Positions 1 to 9,127 of a stretch of 64,000 nt of DNA are shown piece by piece (within the stretch, counting starts at the first letter, position 1; each line of letters begins with the position of its first letter). The position numbers and the translations under genes are program-made. This DNA comes from Novosphingobium subterraneum (GTDB lineage Bacteria > Pseudomonadota > Alphaproteobacteria > Sphingomonadales > Sphingomonadaceae): positions 1 to 64,000 of the forward strand of contig NZ_JRVC01000015.1 of NCBI RefSeq assembly GCF_000807925.1, written 5' to 3'. Below the pieces are notes generated by a model, which saw nothing but the letters and a program-made list of their open reading frames with translations, did no database searches and was not told where the DNA came from.

Positions 1-31
1 GCTCGCGCGCAATCGCGCGCACCGATGGATC

Positions 32-49
32 GGCCGGCAAAAGCCGGTC
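32..49 (-). terminator. Possible weak terminator hairpin after the GH43 gene
   Basis: A hairpin with arms CCGGC and GCCGG, a four-base AAAA loop, and a little wobble-extended pairing lies just past the stop of the leftward GH43 gene. On the minus strand the loop reads TTTT, but no U-tract follows the stem. It may only be chance pairing in GC-rich DNA. Confidence 0.25.
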
Positions 50-75
50 CGGATGAAGCTCAAGTATGCGGGGCA

Positions 76-1677
76 TTAGTCGTCCAGTGCGGTGAAAATG
101 AAGTTGCGGAATTTCGTTTCGCCCGGTCCTGCGGCATAAAGGCCGGGACGCAGCATCAGGAAACCGCCACGGACGTTGTGGTGATAGCCCGAGACTTCCA
201 TTCCGCGGTCGAACTTGCGCCAGGTGCGTCCGCCATCACCCGAGGTGTGATAGCTGACGATGTGGCGACGATTGGTCACGCGGATCCGCATGGCCGAACC
301 GTGCGGGTTCGCTGGCCGGCCGCGCTCCATCCCGTACTGATGCGTGACGAAACGCTCCCTGTCGAAGCCTAGACCGGCATAAAGCTTGTCGTCGTAGAAC
401 AGCACAAGTCCAGCAGTGGCGCCCTCGGCCAGCTCGATGTCGCACTCGAACTGATAGGACGTATCTCCCGCGATCTGCAGCAAGGGCGAACCGGACGATG
501 GTGCCAGACCCTTGCCCTTGAAGAACAGGGTCCTGTCGGAAACGCGCACGCGGTCCGCTTCATCGGGTGCCGGGCGGAAGAACGACCATTTTGTTCCGAG
601 TTGCAGCGTGCTGAAATTGTCGCTTAGCGGCATTCCGTGGGGAAGCGCCTCGCCCCCTCTCGGTTTGGCCAGGGGCTTGGAGAGATCGCCGCCTTGCATG
701 TGAAACCAGCCATCTGCAGTCCAGGCGACTGGATCAAGCAAGCACTGGCGTCCAAGCGTCCAGAAGCTGTTCTCGAAACCATGATAAAGGCTCCACCACG
801 ATCCGTCAGGAGCTTCGACCAAGCTGGCGTGGCCACGTGACCACCAGGCCTCGCGCACGTCCTTGGTTCGGACGAGTGGATTGCCGGGATGCTGCTCCCA
901 GGGTCCGTGGATCGACTTCGACCGTGCGGCAATGACCATGTGGCCTGTGGGCGGGCCGGCAGTGCCACCGACGGCGGTGAGCATGTAGAACCATTTGCCG
1001 ATGCGATGGATCTTGGGACCTTCGGGCGAGAAGCCTTCGACGTCCCATTCATCGGGATATCGCCATGGGTCGTAGACATGTTCGACCGGGCCTGCGATCT
1101 TCAGGCCATCGTCCGAAAGACGTACGCGATCGCCGCCCGACAGGAACAGCCAACGCGAACCATCTTCGCCGACCGCATGGCACGGATCGATATGGTCGTG
1201 CAGTCCAAGTGGGACCGGATCGCTCCACGGCCCGTCGATATGATCGGCATGGATCACGTAGATCTCGTTGCGTGGGAGAGCCTTCACCGGGATGTAAAGG
1301 AAGTAGCGTCCGGCGTGTTTCTCAAGGCTGACTGCCCAGACGGATCCGATGTTCCTGTGTAGCGCAGGCTTGCGCGGCTGCCAGTTCACCAGATCGCGTG
1401 AGTGCCAGATCAGCAGCCCGGGATAGCTCTCGAAGCTGGAGAAGGTGAGGTAATAGTCCTTGCCGTCCTTGAGGATCGCCGGATCCGGACGGTCGCCCGA
1501 AAGGATCGGGTTTAGAAACATGCCGTTGCCCAGATCGGCAACGCGCTGGTTGTCGAAGCCCCGGTGCCGCGAGGGGACCTCGCGCGGCGCAGGTGCTGCG
1601 TTTGCTCCGAGAGGCGCGGCAAGACCGAAAGAGACGAGGGCGGCAGATTTCAGCGCATCACGGCGATTCACAGTCAT
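76..1677 (-). CDS. GH43-family glycoside hydrolase, Tat-exported
   Basis: A 533-residue five-bladed propeller hydrolase of family GH43, which usually removes arabinofuranosyl or xylosyl units from plant polysaccharides. The start chosen at 1677 gives a Tat-like signal (NRRDALKSAALVSFGLAAP), so the enzyme is probably periplasmic. The catalytic-base Asp is likely in SGDRPDPAIL, the pKa-modulating Asp in HDHIDPCHAV and the acid Glu in DVEGFSPEGP. The last 190 or so residues, from DNFSTLQLGTKW, look like the C-terminal beta-sandwich found on many GH43 xylosidases. The start codon overlaps the stop of the upstream esterase gene as ATGA, so the two are translationally coupled behind the TonB receptor. 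In this pectin locus it may act on arabinan side chains or xylogalacturonan; the exact substrate cannot be read from sequence. Confidence 0.88.
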   Translation of the reverse strand: MTVNRRDALKSAALVSFGLAAPLGANAAPAPREVPSRHRGFDNQRVADLGNGMFLNPILSGDRPDPAILKDGKDYYLTFSSFESYPGLLIWHSRDLVNWQPRKPALHRNIGSVWAVSLEKHAGRYFLYIPVKALPRNEIYVIHADHIDGPWSDPVPLGLHDHIDPCHAVGEDGSRWLFLSGGDRVRLSDDGLKIAGPVEHVYDPWRYPDEWDVEGFSPEGPKIHRIGKWFYMLTAVGGTAGPPTGHMVIAARSKSIHGPWEQHPGNPLVRTKDVREAWWSRGHASLVEAPDGSWWSLYHGFENSFWTLGRQCLLDPVAWTADGWFHMQGGDLSKPLAKPRGGEALPHGMPLSDNFSTLQLGTKWSFFRPAPDEADRVRVSDRTLFFKGKGLAPSSGSPLLQIAGDTSYQFECDIELAEGATAGLVLFYDDKLYAGLGFDRERFVTHQYGMERGRPANPHGSAMRIRVTNRRHIVSYHTSGDGGRTWRKFDRGMEVSGYHHNVRGGFLMLRPGLYAAGPGETKFRNFIFTALDD

Positions 1678-2690
1678 AGCGCCAGTCCCGTGGTTCGCGC
1701 CCACGCGCGCCAAAGATCCGGCCAGACCTCGGCCGGCTTGCCGATTGCCTTGCGCAGGCCAAAGCCATGGCCGCCGAACTCGAACAGGTGGGTCTCGACG
1801 CGCACGCCTTGTGCCTTGGCGGCGGCACGAAGCAGCAGTGTATTGTTCACCGGTACCGCGTCATCGTCCTCGGCATGAAGCAGGAACAGTGGCGGGGCAT
1901 CGCGCGGCATGTTGCGGTGAGGGGAATGCGCAGCTTCCATCTCCGGCGCAGCGGCCTTGCCGACCAGGAGTTCGCGCGAACCGGGATGGGCATCGGGTGC
2001 GGACATCGAGACCACCGGATAGATCGGCGCGGCGCTGTGCGGTTTGGCCGACAGCGCGTCTGCCGCATCGACCGGGGCATAGGTCTTCACCGCAAAGCGC
2101 GTGGCAAGATCGGCGCAGACATGACCGCCGGCTGAGAAACCCATTGCAGACACGCGTTCCGGATCAATTGCGAAATCCCTGGCGCGCTGGCGAATGAGGC
2201 GCATGGCGCGCTGCGCATCGGATAGTGCGACATCCGGACCCGCTGCCCAGCCTTCCCCGGGCAGGCGATAGAACAGGACGAAGGCGGTGAAGCCACGGGC
2301 CGCGAGCCAGCGGCCCATCTCGTACCCTTCCTTGTCGACCACAACCCAGCGATAGCCCCCGCCCGGCGTTATCAGGACCGCAGCGCCGTTCGGGCGGTCA
2401 GGCCGGAACACTGCCATGCGCGGGCGGGATATCCCGAAGACGGCACGATCGGTGACGAGGCGGTCAGTCGAGCGCTCCTGCACGGTTTCGACCAGTGCTT
2501 TGGCCGGTTGGCCGGGCGCACCGCCTGGCCAAAGATCGATCGTTTCGGATGGCTGTGGCAGGCCAGGGGGCAGGGGGCCACCGGACACGGCGGGCGGCGG
2601 CGTCTGGCCACTCGCTGCTGCACCAAGGCCGAGTGACAAAAGAGAAGCTGCCATGAAAAATCGACGATCCAGTGATCCTGCGACAGTCAT
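1674..2690 (-). CDS. Secreted alpha/beta hydrolase, acetyl (xylan/pectin) esterase-like
   Basis: A 338-residue alpha/beta hydrolase resembling the bacterial acetylxylan/pectin acetylesterases annotated as endo-1,4-beta-xylanase B-like. The start at 2690 is chosen because AAGGAG lies five bases upstream and the protein then opens with a signal sequence with a twin-arginine-like LDRRFFMAASLLSLGLG. A longer frame exists upstream but lacks these features. The glycine-rich oxyanion loop is TPGGGYRWVV, the nucleophile Ser is in GFSAGGHV, the acid is probably in EDDDAVPV and the His in FGGHGFG. It lies between the TonB receptor and GH43 and overlaps the latter as ATGA. It likely deacetylates imported oligosaccharides in the periplasm so that GH43 can act; acetylated pectin is the natural guess here. 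Confidence 0.85.
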   Translation of the reverse strand: MTVAGSLDRRFFMAASLLSLGLGAAASGQTPPPAVSGGPLPPGLPQPSETIDLWPGGAPGQPAKALVETVQERSTDRLVTDRAVFGISRPRMAVFRPDRPNGAAVLITPGGGYRWVVVDKEGYEMGRWLAARGFTAFVLFYRLPGEGWAAGPDVALSDAQRAMRLIRQRARDFAIDPERVSAMGFSAGGHVCADLATRFAVKTYAPVDAADALSAKPHSAAPIYPVVSMSAPDAHPGSRELLVGKAAAPEMEAAHSPHRNMPRDAPPLFLLHAEDDDAVPVNNTLLLRAAAKAQGVRVETHLFEFGGHGFGLRKAIGKPAEVWPDLWRAWARTTGLAL

Positions 2691-2745
2691 GGCAGCTCCT
2701 TCTGAGGTACCGGGCGCGGGAGGGATGCGCCCGGCAGGTTGGTCG

Positions 2746-5628
2746 TCAGTACTTGAAGCGGGCGCCCACCAGGATGTTGCGCCCATAATGATTGTTCTCG
2801 TAGTTCCGGTTCGCGTCGATGTCGGTGTAGCGATAGCGGTAGGTATCGAGCAGGTTGTTGCCCTCGACCGAGAGTTCGACCCAATCGGTCAGCTTGAACC
2901 GCATCGAGGCGTCGAGGTTGAACATCGACCCATAGCCTTCGAGGACGTTGCCGGTGCCGCTCGCACCCTCGTGATAGCGGCCGCGATAGGTGCCCATTAC
3001 GCGGGCCGAGAAGCGGCCGTCGTCATAATACAGCGTGCCGTTGAAGGCCTGCTTTGAGACGTTGGCAAGAGCCGCGGTCCTGTCGACGTTGACCAACGCG
3101 CCACCTGGCGTAGTCGCCGGACCCTGCAGCGTGTAGGTTGCATCGCTGTCGATGAAGGTTGCGTTGGCGATGATGCCGAAGTTGCCGAGGAAGCCTTCGG
3201 TAAAGATCTTGAACGGGATCTGCGCTGCCAGTTCGATACCCTTGAGCTTTGCACCGGTGCCGTTGACGGTGGTGGTCAGCGTCCAGATCGGCTGGTTGAG
3301 GAGGGCTGGGTTCAGCGCAGCTGGCGAAGAGGGGTTCAGCACCGAGGCCGGAAGGCCGGTCTGCGCGAAGGTCGCCTCGGTGATGGCTGCGCTCTGGGTG
3401 AAGCTGGCCACATCCTTGATGAAGCCCGCCACAGAGATCAGCGCCTGCGGAGCGAAATACCATTCGATCGACAGGTCATAGTTAGTGGCCTGGAAGGGCT
3501 TGAGGAACGGGTTGCCGCTGTTCACCCGGAAGTTGAACCCGTCCGCCGAACCGCCCGGCGTCAGGGAGCCTAGCGTTGGACGCGTGATCACTTCGGCAAC
3601 TGCGCCGCGAATGATCAGGTCTTCAGTCGGGTAGAACGCCACGTTCGCCGAGGGAAGCCAGTTGTCGTACGACCGTTCGACCGTGGCCTGGGTCCCACTG
3701 ACAAGACCATAGGAGGACTGCTCGGTCTTCACATAGCGGATGCCTGCGTTGAGCGCATAGCGCAGTCCCAGTAGTTCGCCCTTGCCGTCAAACTGCAGGT
3801 AACCGCCCTTGGTGGTTTCCTGGACACCGCGAATGTTGCCAGCATCGGGAACGAGCGCGCGGTCGTAGAGCTTCGTCAGCGCCGTGGTGGTTTCGAGATT
3901 CGGAACCAGCCAGGCGTTGGTGTTGCCTGCTGGCTGCCCGGCATTGCCGAGGTTGAACATCTGCGCCAATTGCGCCGTCACCGGGATGCCGTAAACGGCC
4001 GTCGGGCCAAAGACTGACGAGGCCGAACACGTGATCGTGCCAAGCACGCGGTCAAGCCCACCATTGCCGCACACAGCGGTGTCGCGGGTGTAGGATTCGG
4101 TGTCGAAATTAAAGCGGCGCCACATCGCACCGGCCTTCACGGTGAAGCCCTCCGCAACGTCCCATTCCGTGCGGAACTGCACGGTCTTGAACTTGTTCAC
4201 CACGGTCGATGGGCGGTCGCGGATTTCGGCGAGCTGGAAGTTGGCCGGGTCGGTCACGCTGGTGCCGAAGGTCAGCTTCGGGCTCTTCATGTCGGTGTAG
4301 TCGAAGCTGTACCCCTGCGCGTCACGATCATCGAAGATCATCGTGGTTTCGACCGGGATGTCGGCATCCGATTTCGAGAAACCGCCGAGCACCGTAAAGC
4401 GCAAGGTATCCGACAGGTCCTGGTCCCAGGTGCCGCCGACCTGATAGAACTCGGTCTTGCTCTTGCGAAGGTAATGCTCCGTGCGGACCCATGCATCGTT
4501 GAGCGTCGCCGAGATCATGTTGTTGTTGCTGTCGTAGACCGGGTTCACGACGTCGATCGAACGCTCGTTGCTGCGCAGCAGGACTTCGCCCCACTGCTCT
4601 TCGCGATCGGCGTTGAAGCGGGAAAAGAGCCCATCGATCGAGAACTTGGTGGCATCGGTCGGCGCGAACTGGACCGAGCCGGTCAGGCCCAGGCGTTCGC
4701 GGTCATGCTTGACCTCGCCGTAGCGCGGAATGCGCGGGTGGAAGGCAAGCGCGGCCTTGTCGCACGCGGCGTTGCGACCGACGGTGTAGGTCCCGCCGGA
4801 GTTCTGGCGGCCGGTCAGGTCGGTGGCGCTCTGCGTGAAGCATGGCGCGCCATTGACGGAGTCAAAGCGGGCCTGTGACCAGCGCACCGTATTGTTGCCA
4901 AGCTCAAGGACCTTGGTTTTCTGGTACGCGGCAGAAAGAGACACACCGAAGGTGCCGGAATCGTTGCGCCAGCTGAGCAGGCCGGCGAGACGCGGGCCGA
5001 CATAATCCGACAGGTCGTTGTAGGTGCCGACGACCGAGGCGACGCCGGTGAAGCCGGCCTTGCCGGCCAGAGGGTTGCCGGTGTTGAGATCGACCACGGC
5101 GCCCAGCGAACCTTCATCGAGGCTTGCTTCTGCGGTCTTGTGGACGACGATCGAACTGAAGAGCTCGGAAGCGAAGACGTTGAAGTCGAATGCGCGGTCG
5201 CGGTTCGTCGATGCGCCGTCGGTCGACGTCGCCACGGTTTCAAGACCGTTGACGCGGACGCGGGTGAACTGGCTCGACAGACCGCGCACGGTAATGGCGC
5301 GGCCTTCACCGGCATCGCGGGAGATCGAGATGCCGGGGATGCGCTGCAGCGATTCGGCAAGGTTCTGGTCTGGGAACTTGGCGATGTCCTCGGCGACGAT
5401 GGCATCCACTGCGCCGACGGCGTTCTTCTTGACGTTGATGGCCGCTTGGAGTGACTGGCGGAATCCGGTCACGACGATCGCATCATCAATAGCCGCATCG
5501 TCTGCGCCGACTTGTGCTTCGGGAGCTGCGACCGCTTCCTGCGCCTGGGCAAGACCGCTTGCCGCGAGCCCGCCGCCCGCCAGCAACGCCATCCTGAACA
5601 GCGATATGCGCGAAACTGAAGTAAGCAT
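2746..5628 (-). CDS. TonB-dependent receptor, probable pectin-oligosaccharide importer
   Basis: A 960-residue outer-membrane TonB-dependent receptor of the large Caulobacter/sphingomonad type. The start at 5628 is preceded by AGGGG and gives a signal peptide ending near GLAQAQEA. The plug follows: TonB-box-like DAIVVTGFR, then KFPDQNLAESLQRIPGISI and ITVRGLSSQFTRVRVNG. The C terminus ends in the barrel signature GARFKY. It is first in a leftward operon with an esterase and a GH43. Its promoter region is shared with the divergent pectate lyase gene and holds two LacI-type operators, one only 33 bases upstream of its start. The context predicts uptake of oligogalacturonides or pectin side-chain fragments; ligand assignment is an inference. 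Confidence 0.92.
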   Translation of the reverse strand: MLTSVSRISLFRMALLAGGGLAASGLAQAQEAVAAPEAQVGADDAAIDDAIVVTGFRQSLQAAINVKKNAVGAVDAIVAEDIAKFPDQNLAESLQRIPGISISRDAGEGRAITVRGLSSQFTRVRVNGLETVATSTDGASTNRDRAFDFNVFASELFSSIVVHKTAEASLDEGSLGAVVDLNTGNPLAGKAGFTGVASVVGTYNDLSDYVGPRLAGLLSWRNDSGTFGVSLSAAYQKTKVLELGNNTVRWSQARFDSVNGAPCFTQSATDLTGRQNSGGTYTVGRNAACDKAALAFHPRIPRYGEVKHDRERLGLTGSVQFAPTDATKFSIDGLFSRFNADREEQWGEVLLRSNERSIDVVNPVYDSNNNMISATLNDAWVRTEHYLRKSKTEFYQVGGTWDQDLSDTLRFTVLGGFSKSDADIPVETTMIFDDRDAQGYSFDYTDMKSPKLTFGTSVTDPANFQLAEIRDRPSTVVNKFKTVQFRTEWDVAEGFTVKAGAMWRRFNFDTESYTRDTAVCGNGGLDRVLGTITCSASSVFGPTAVYGIPVTAQLAQMFNLGNAGQPAGNTNAWLVPNLETTTALTKLYDRALVPDAGNIRGVQETTKGGYLQFDGKGELLGLRYALNAGIRYVKTEQSSYGLVSGTQATVERSYDNWLPSANVAFYPTEDLIIRGAVAEVITRPTLGSLTPGGSADGFNFRVNSGNPFLKPFQATNYDLSIEWYFAPQALISVAGFIKDVASFTQSAAITEATFAQTGLPASVLNPSSPAALNPALLNQPIWTLTTTVNGTGAKLKGIELAAQIPFKIFTEGFLGNFGIIANATFIDSDATYTLQGPATTPGGALVNVDRTAALANVSKQAFNGTLYYDDGRFSARVMGTYRGRYHEGASGTGNVLEGYGSMFNLDASMRFKLTDWVELSVEGNNLLDTYRYRYTDIDANRNYENNHYGRNILVGARFKY

Positions 5629-5660
5629 GATGAATCCCCTCATTGCCCTTGTCGAGGCCA

Positions 5661-5676
5661 TTGATACCGGTGTCAA
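5661..5676. promoter_or_regulatory. LacI-type operator, ACCGGT dyad (site 1)
   Basis: TTGATACCGGTGTCAA, a near-perfect 16-base dyad with one mismatch to the consensus TTGACACCGGTGTCAA deduced from the sites in this window. It lies 33 bases upstream of the TonB receptor start, where it could block the promoter. The central CG dyad is typical of LacI-family operators, and a LacI gene lies at 11686-12702. Confidence 0.7.
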
Positions 5677-5807
5677 AGAGGGATGACGCGAACCGACAAC
5701 CTTTCTGTGCACCACTGCTCCCGCAAGCCGGCCCTGCTACCAACATGGTACCGGCTATCGATCCGATCCCGCAGCGATCATGCCCGCAAAGGCTTGGCAT
5801 GTCATTT

Positions 5808-5823
5808 AGGTAACCGGTGTCAT
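5808..5823. promoter_or_regulatory. LacI-type operator, ACCGGT dyad (site 2)
   Basis: AGGTAACCGGTGTCAT, lying 59 bases before the pectate lyase start. The 20 bases at 5806-5825 are identical to 11628-11647 in front of the RpiB-type isomerase operon, and match the reverse complement of the site before uxaA except at the flanks. Together with site 1 it brackets the divergent promoter region. Confidence 0.72.
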
Positions 5824-5881
5824 TATTTATTGCCCTTGCATCGCGCCTCTGTCAATAACCATGCCAATGGGAGAGTCTGCG

Positions 5882-7222
5882 ATGCATCAGAGACTGCAAA
5901 AGTTCACGATTTCCGCCATTTTCGCCAGTCTGCTGGCAACGACCGCCTGGGCCGGGCCGCACCCCGCCGATCCGACCAAGGGCGGGGCCAACGGGCGAAT
6001 CATCCGCGTTACCACGCTGGCAAAAGCTGGCCCTGGATCACTTGCCGAGGCGCTTGCCGCAAAGGGTCCGCGCACCGTCGTGTTCGAGGTCGGCGGCACG
6101 ATCGACATGGGCCGCGACACGCTGGAGATCACCGAGCCGTTCCTTACGGTAGCGGGACAGACTGCGCCGTCGCCAGGAATCACGATCGTCAAGGGTGGCA
6201 TCGATCTGAAGACGCACGACGTCATCCTTTCCCACTTGCGCGTGATGACCGGTGCTGATGGTCAGGCCAAGCTTTCAGGCTGGGAGGCTGACGCCTTCTC
6301 GACTGTGGCGGCGCGCAATGTCGTGGTCGAACATTGTAGCTTCCTGTGGGCGCTCGATGAGAACATGTCCGCGTCGGGACCGCGCTTCACCGGCAATTCC
6401 GTGGCCGAATGGCGCGCTGGTACCAGCCACGACATCGTCTTCCGCGAGAACATCGCTGCGGAAGGACTTGCCAATGCCAGCCACCCCAAGGGTGAGCATT
6501 CCAAGGGTTCGCTCATCCATGACAATGCGACGAACATCACCTTCTACCGCAACGTCTGGGCGCATAATGTCGAGCGTTCGCCACTGGTGAAGGGCGGCGC
6601 GCAGGTCACCATGATCAACAATGTGATCTACAATCCCGGCCACCGCGCGGTGCATTACAACCTGATGAACCTCGAATGGGGCGGCCACGACTATGTGACT
6701 GGCGAGATCACTGCAGTTGGCAACGTCATGCGCGGCGGCAACGATACCGATCCGGGCCTGCCGTTCCTGATGCTGGGCGGCGATGGCGATCTAAAGTACT
6801 TCGGCAAGGACAACCGCGCGGTCGACCGCCACGGCAACCCCCTTCCGCAGTTCGGCCGCTATGGCGAGACGCGGGCCAGGTTGATCACCGCGAAAGCGCC
6901 CCTGACCGACATCTCTCGCTACAGCACCCTGCCTTCGGGTGAGGTAGAGACGTCCGTGCTGCAGACAGTCGGTGCGCGTCCGTGGGATCGTGCGCCCGAT
7001 GATATCCGGGTGCTGTTCTTCGTCGCCGAAGGACGTGGCGACATCATCGACGACGAGAAAGAAGTCGGCGGCTATCCGCACACCGTGGCCACATTCGCGC
7101 CCTTCGTCGAGGCCGACTGGAACCTCGATACGATGACGCCGAAGTCGGGCCGGTATCCGGGCCAGAAGGCGGGACCGCAGGAGAAACTCTCTTCCCGCGA
7201 CGCGACGATGCGCCAGCCATGA
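5882..7222 (+). CDS. Pectate lyase (PL1-like), secreted
   Basis: A 446-residue parallel-beta-helix lyase that would cleave polygalacturonate by beta-elimination, leaving 4,5-unsaturated oligogalacturonides. The start at 5882 follows GGGAGAG and gives a clear signal peptide (MHQRLQKFTISAIFASLLAT, cleavage after AWA). Family features are GPGSLAEALAAKGPRTVVFE, the GGIDLK coil and EHCSFLWALDENMS, then stacked repeats rich in NITFYRNVWAHN-type rungs. This layout matches the bacterial pectate-lyase group close to PL1; the subfamily is not certain. It is divergent from the TonB receptor, carries a LacI-type operator upstream, and overlaps the next cupin gene as ATGA. It supplies the unsaturated uronates that the isomerase, dehydrogenase and kinase genes downstream would process. 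Confidence 0.87.
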   Translation: MHQRLQKFTISAIFASLLATTAWAGPHPADPTKGGANGRIIRVTTLAKAGPGSLAEALAAKGPRTVVFEVGGTIDMGRDTLEITEPFLTVAGQTAPSPGITIVKGGIDLKTHDVILSHLRVMTGADGQAKLSGWEADAFSTVAARNVVVEHCSFLWALDENMSASGPRFTGNSVAEWRAGTSHDIVFRENIAAEGLANASHPKGEHSKGSLIHDNATNITFYRNVWAHNVERSPLVKGGAQVTMINNVIYNPGHRAVHYNLMNLEWGGHDYVTGEITAVGNVMRGGNDTDPGLPFLMLGGDGDLKYFGKDNRAVDRHGNPLPQFGRYGETRARLITAKAPLTDISRYSTLPSGEVETSVLQTVGARPWDRAPDDIRVLFFVAEGRGDIIDDEKEVGGYPHTVATFAPFVEADWNLDTMTPKSGRYPGQKAGPQEKLSSRDATMRQP

Positions 7223-7614
7223 ACGCGGTCTTCGCCCTGTTGCTTGCCGCAGCGCCGCCCATGGCGGTCATCGATGAGGTGGACACCATGCGGCGTGAAC
7301 CCCCGCCGCATGGCGGCATCGGCATGAGCACTGCATGGCGGATCAGTGACGCGGTGCCTCAGCCGCGCCGCATGGAGTTCCGCCGCCGCACTCTGGATGT
7401 CGGCGCGTCAATCGGCGAACATCCCATCGCGCACGATGAGGTCTACTACGTGCTCGAAGGCGAAGGCGAAGTCGTGTCTGACGGGCAGCGTGCCGTGCTG
7501 AGGAAGGGCATGACCGCCTACCTCTACGAAGGCGCGGTCGTCGGCATCACGCAGCGCGGGGACGCGCCTCTGGCACTGATCATCAGCTACCCGGTTGAAC
7601 GTAAGGTGCCGTAG
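7219..7614 (+). CDS. Small secreted cupin, possibly KdgF-like
   Basis: A 131-residue single-domain cupin whose ATG overlaps the pectate lyase stop, so it is translationally coupled. The N terminus (MNAVFALLLAAAPPMA) looks like a short signal peptide, which suggests a periplasmic protein. Cupin motif 1 is recognisable as GASIGEHPIAHDEVYYVLEG, with the two His and Glu as metal ligands; motif 2 is degenerate near GMTAYLYEGAVVGI. KdgF cupins, which linearise the 4,5-unsaturated galacturonate made by lyases, are found with pectate lyases, so that role is the leading guess. KdgF is usually cytoplasmic, and a general sugar-binding or isomerase cupin cannot be excluded. It overlaps the convergent esterase gene by 32 bases at the 3' end. 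Confidence 0.75.
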   Translation: MNAVFALLLAAAPPMAVIDEVDTMRREPPPHGGIGMSTAWRISDAVPQPRRMEFRRRTLDVGASIGEHPIAHDEVYYVLEGEGEVVSDGQRAVLRKGMTAYLYEGAVVGITQRGDAPLALIISYPVERKVP

Positions 7615-9127
7615 CCCAGAGTTCGCGCTCCCACCGGCGTGGATCGTTGACGGTCTCGACCCGGCCGTCCGAAACCACCAGCGTCTCCCGGTCTGGAAGG
7701 GTGTACGGCATCCATTCCGCCAGCCCGGGCTGGCCGGTCTTGGCAAGGCCGGTGAATGCTTGCATCAGCAGGCTGCTGGTGGTCCGAGCGCCTGCATCCG
7801 CCCCGCTCATGCTGCCGGGCGCATCCAGCGTCCCGAAGACGTAAGGGATGTCATCGGTATGTGCGGCACCGCGCAAGGGATCGCTGGGAGAAGCGCGGTC
7901 CAGCTGATAGACCCAGGTGGCTTTGGCACCAGCCTTCGCCCGCTCGTCAGCCTCGATCACTTGCCCGGGCCACGAGCGGCCCGCCGTGGTCGCGGAGTAA
8001 AACACTTGCTCTGGCGTCCATTGCGGGTATTGCGAGCGGTACTGCCCGACGACCCAATCGACGTCGAGATCGATCTTGATCTCTGGCGCTATGCGGGCCG
8101 CGAGGTTGTCCCAGGCCAGCCCCTGTAGCTTTGGCCCACGCGGATCGATGAAGGCCCGGGTCTCTTCGCGCACATTGCCCAGGATCATCGGTATTCCCAG
8201 TGACTGGGGCGCCGCATCCGGCCAGAACGGGTGGCGGGGCAGATTGGTCATGTCCAGCACCGGGCCCATGTAAAGGTTGCCACCCATGATCGGGTCGGGT
8301 GCGGCAAGGCCTTCGACGAGTCGCTGCACAGGCATCGTCTGAAGTGTTTCCACGTCATCGGGGCGCAGCTTCAGCGCTGCTAGCAGGGCAAGCGTCCGCT
8401 TCCATGCGTTCCCGGGTCCGCTCGCCACGACTTGCTGGCCGCTCATCGTTGCCGCCGCATGGAACAGGCCGTCAGCCGCCGGCATCGCCATCAGTGTCGC
8501 AATCTTGGCGCCGCCTCCCGATTGGCCGAAGACCATGACCCGCGCCGGATCCCCACCGAACGCGGCTATGTGGGCGCGCACCCATTGAAGGGCAAGGATC
8601 AGGTCCAGCTGCCCAAGATTGCCGCTGTCCGCAAACTGCGGCCCGAAAGGCTTGAGCCAAGCATAGCCAAGTGCATTCAGCCGGTGGTTGACTGTGACGA
8701 CGACGACGTCGCCTTGCGCCGCCAGCGTCCCGCCGCGCGTCAGCGGATCGGTGACCGTGCCGTTGGAATAGGCCCCGCCATGGAAATAGACCATGACCGC
8801 ACGCCGCGCTCGCGGATTGGTATCCGGCGTCCAGACGTTGAGGAACAGGCAGTCCTCGCTCTGCGCCAAGTCGGGATTGCCGCGTTGAGGAGCGATCGGG
8901 GCGAAGCTCTGCGCCCTTCGCGGCGGGCCTTGCCACGGCTCCGGCACGGCCCGTGCGAACCGCTCTGCACGGCCATAGCGAATGCCCTTGAAGGCCAGCA
9001 CGGCATCCTCGCGCAGTCCGGTAAAGCGTCCCGCTTGCGGGTCTCGGGCTCTGCCCAGAACCGGTGATGCCGCGAGTGCCGCACTGGCGCCAAGCAACGC
9101 GCGCCGGGTCAGTTCACCGCCTGACAT
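7583..9127 (-). CDS. Type-B carboxylesterase, Tat-exported
   Basis: A 514-residue carboxylesterase/lipase of the type-B (ESTHER block C) family. The N terminus has a twin-arginine-like signal (LTRRALLGASAALAAS). The family signature SEDCLFLNVWTP is intact, the oxyanion loop is FHGGAYSNG, the nucleophile Ser lies in FGQSGGG and the His is probably in GAAHTDDIPYVFG. It is last in the leftward operon isomerase - dehydrogenase - kinase - esterase, and its start lies 14 bases inside the kinase gene. Such esterases hydrolyse aryl, feruloyl, acetyl or methyl esters; a role in removing ester decorations from pectin is suggested by position only. The 3' end overlaps the convergent cupin gene. Confidence 0.85.
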   Translation of the reverse strand: MSGGELTRRALLGASAALAASPVLGRARDPQAGRFTGLREDAVLAFKGIRYGRAERFARAVPEPWQGPPRRAQSFAPIAPQRGNPDLAQSEDCLFLNVWTPDTNPRARRAVMVYFHGGAYSNGTVTDPLTRGGTLAAQGDVVVVTVNHRLNALGYAWLKPFGPQFADSGNLGQLDLILALQWVRAHIAAFGGDPARVMVFGQSGGGAKIATLMAMPAADGLFHAAATMSGQQVVASGPGNAWKRTLALLAALKLRPDDVETLQTMPVQRLVEGLAAPDPIMGGNLYMGPVLDMTNLPRHPFWPDAAPQSLGIPMILGNVREETRAFIDPRGPKLQGLAWDNLAARIAPEIKIDLDVDWVVGQYRSQYPQWTPEQVFYSATTAGRSWPGQVIEADERAKAGAKATWVYQLDRASPSDPLRGAAHTDDIPYVFGTLDAPGSMSGADAGARTTSSLLMQAFTGLAKTGQPGLAEWMPYTLPDRETLVVSDGRVETVNDPRRWERELWATAPYVQPGS

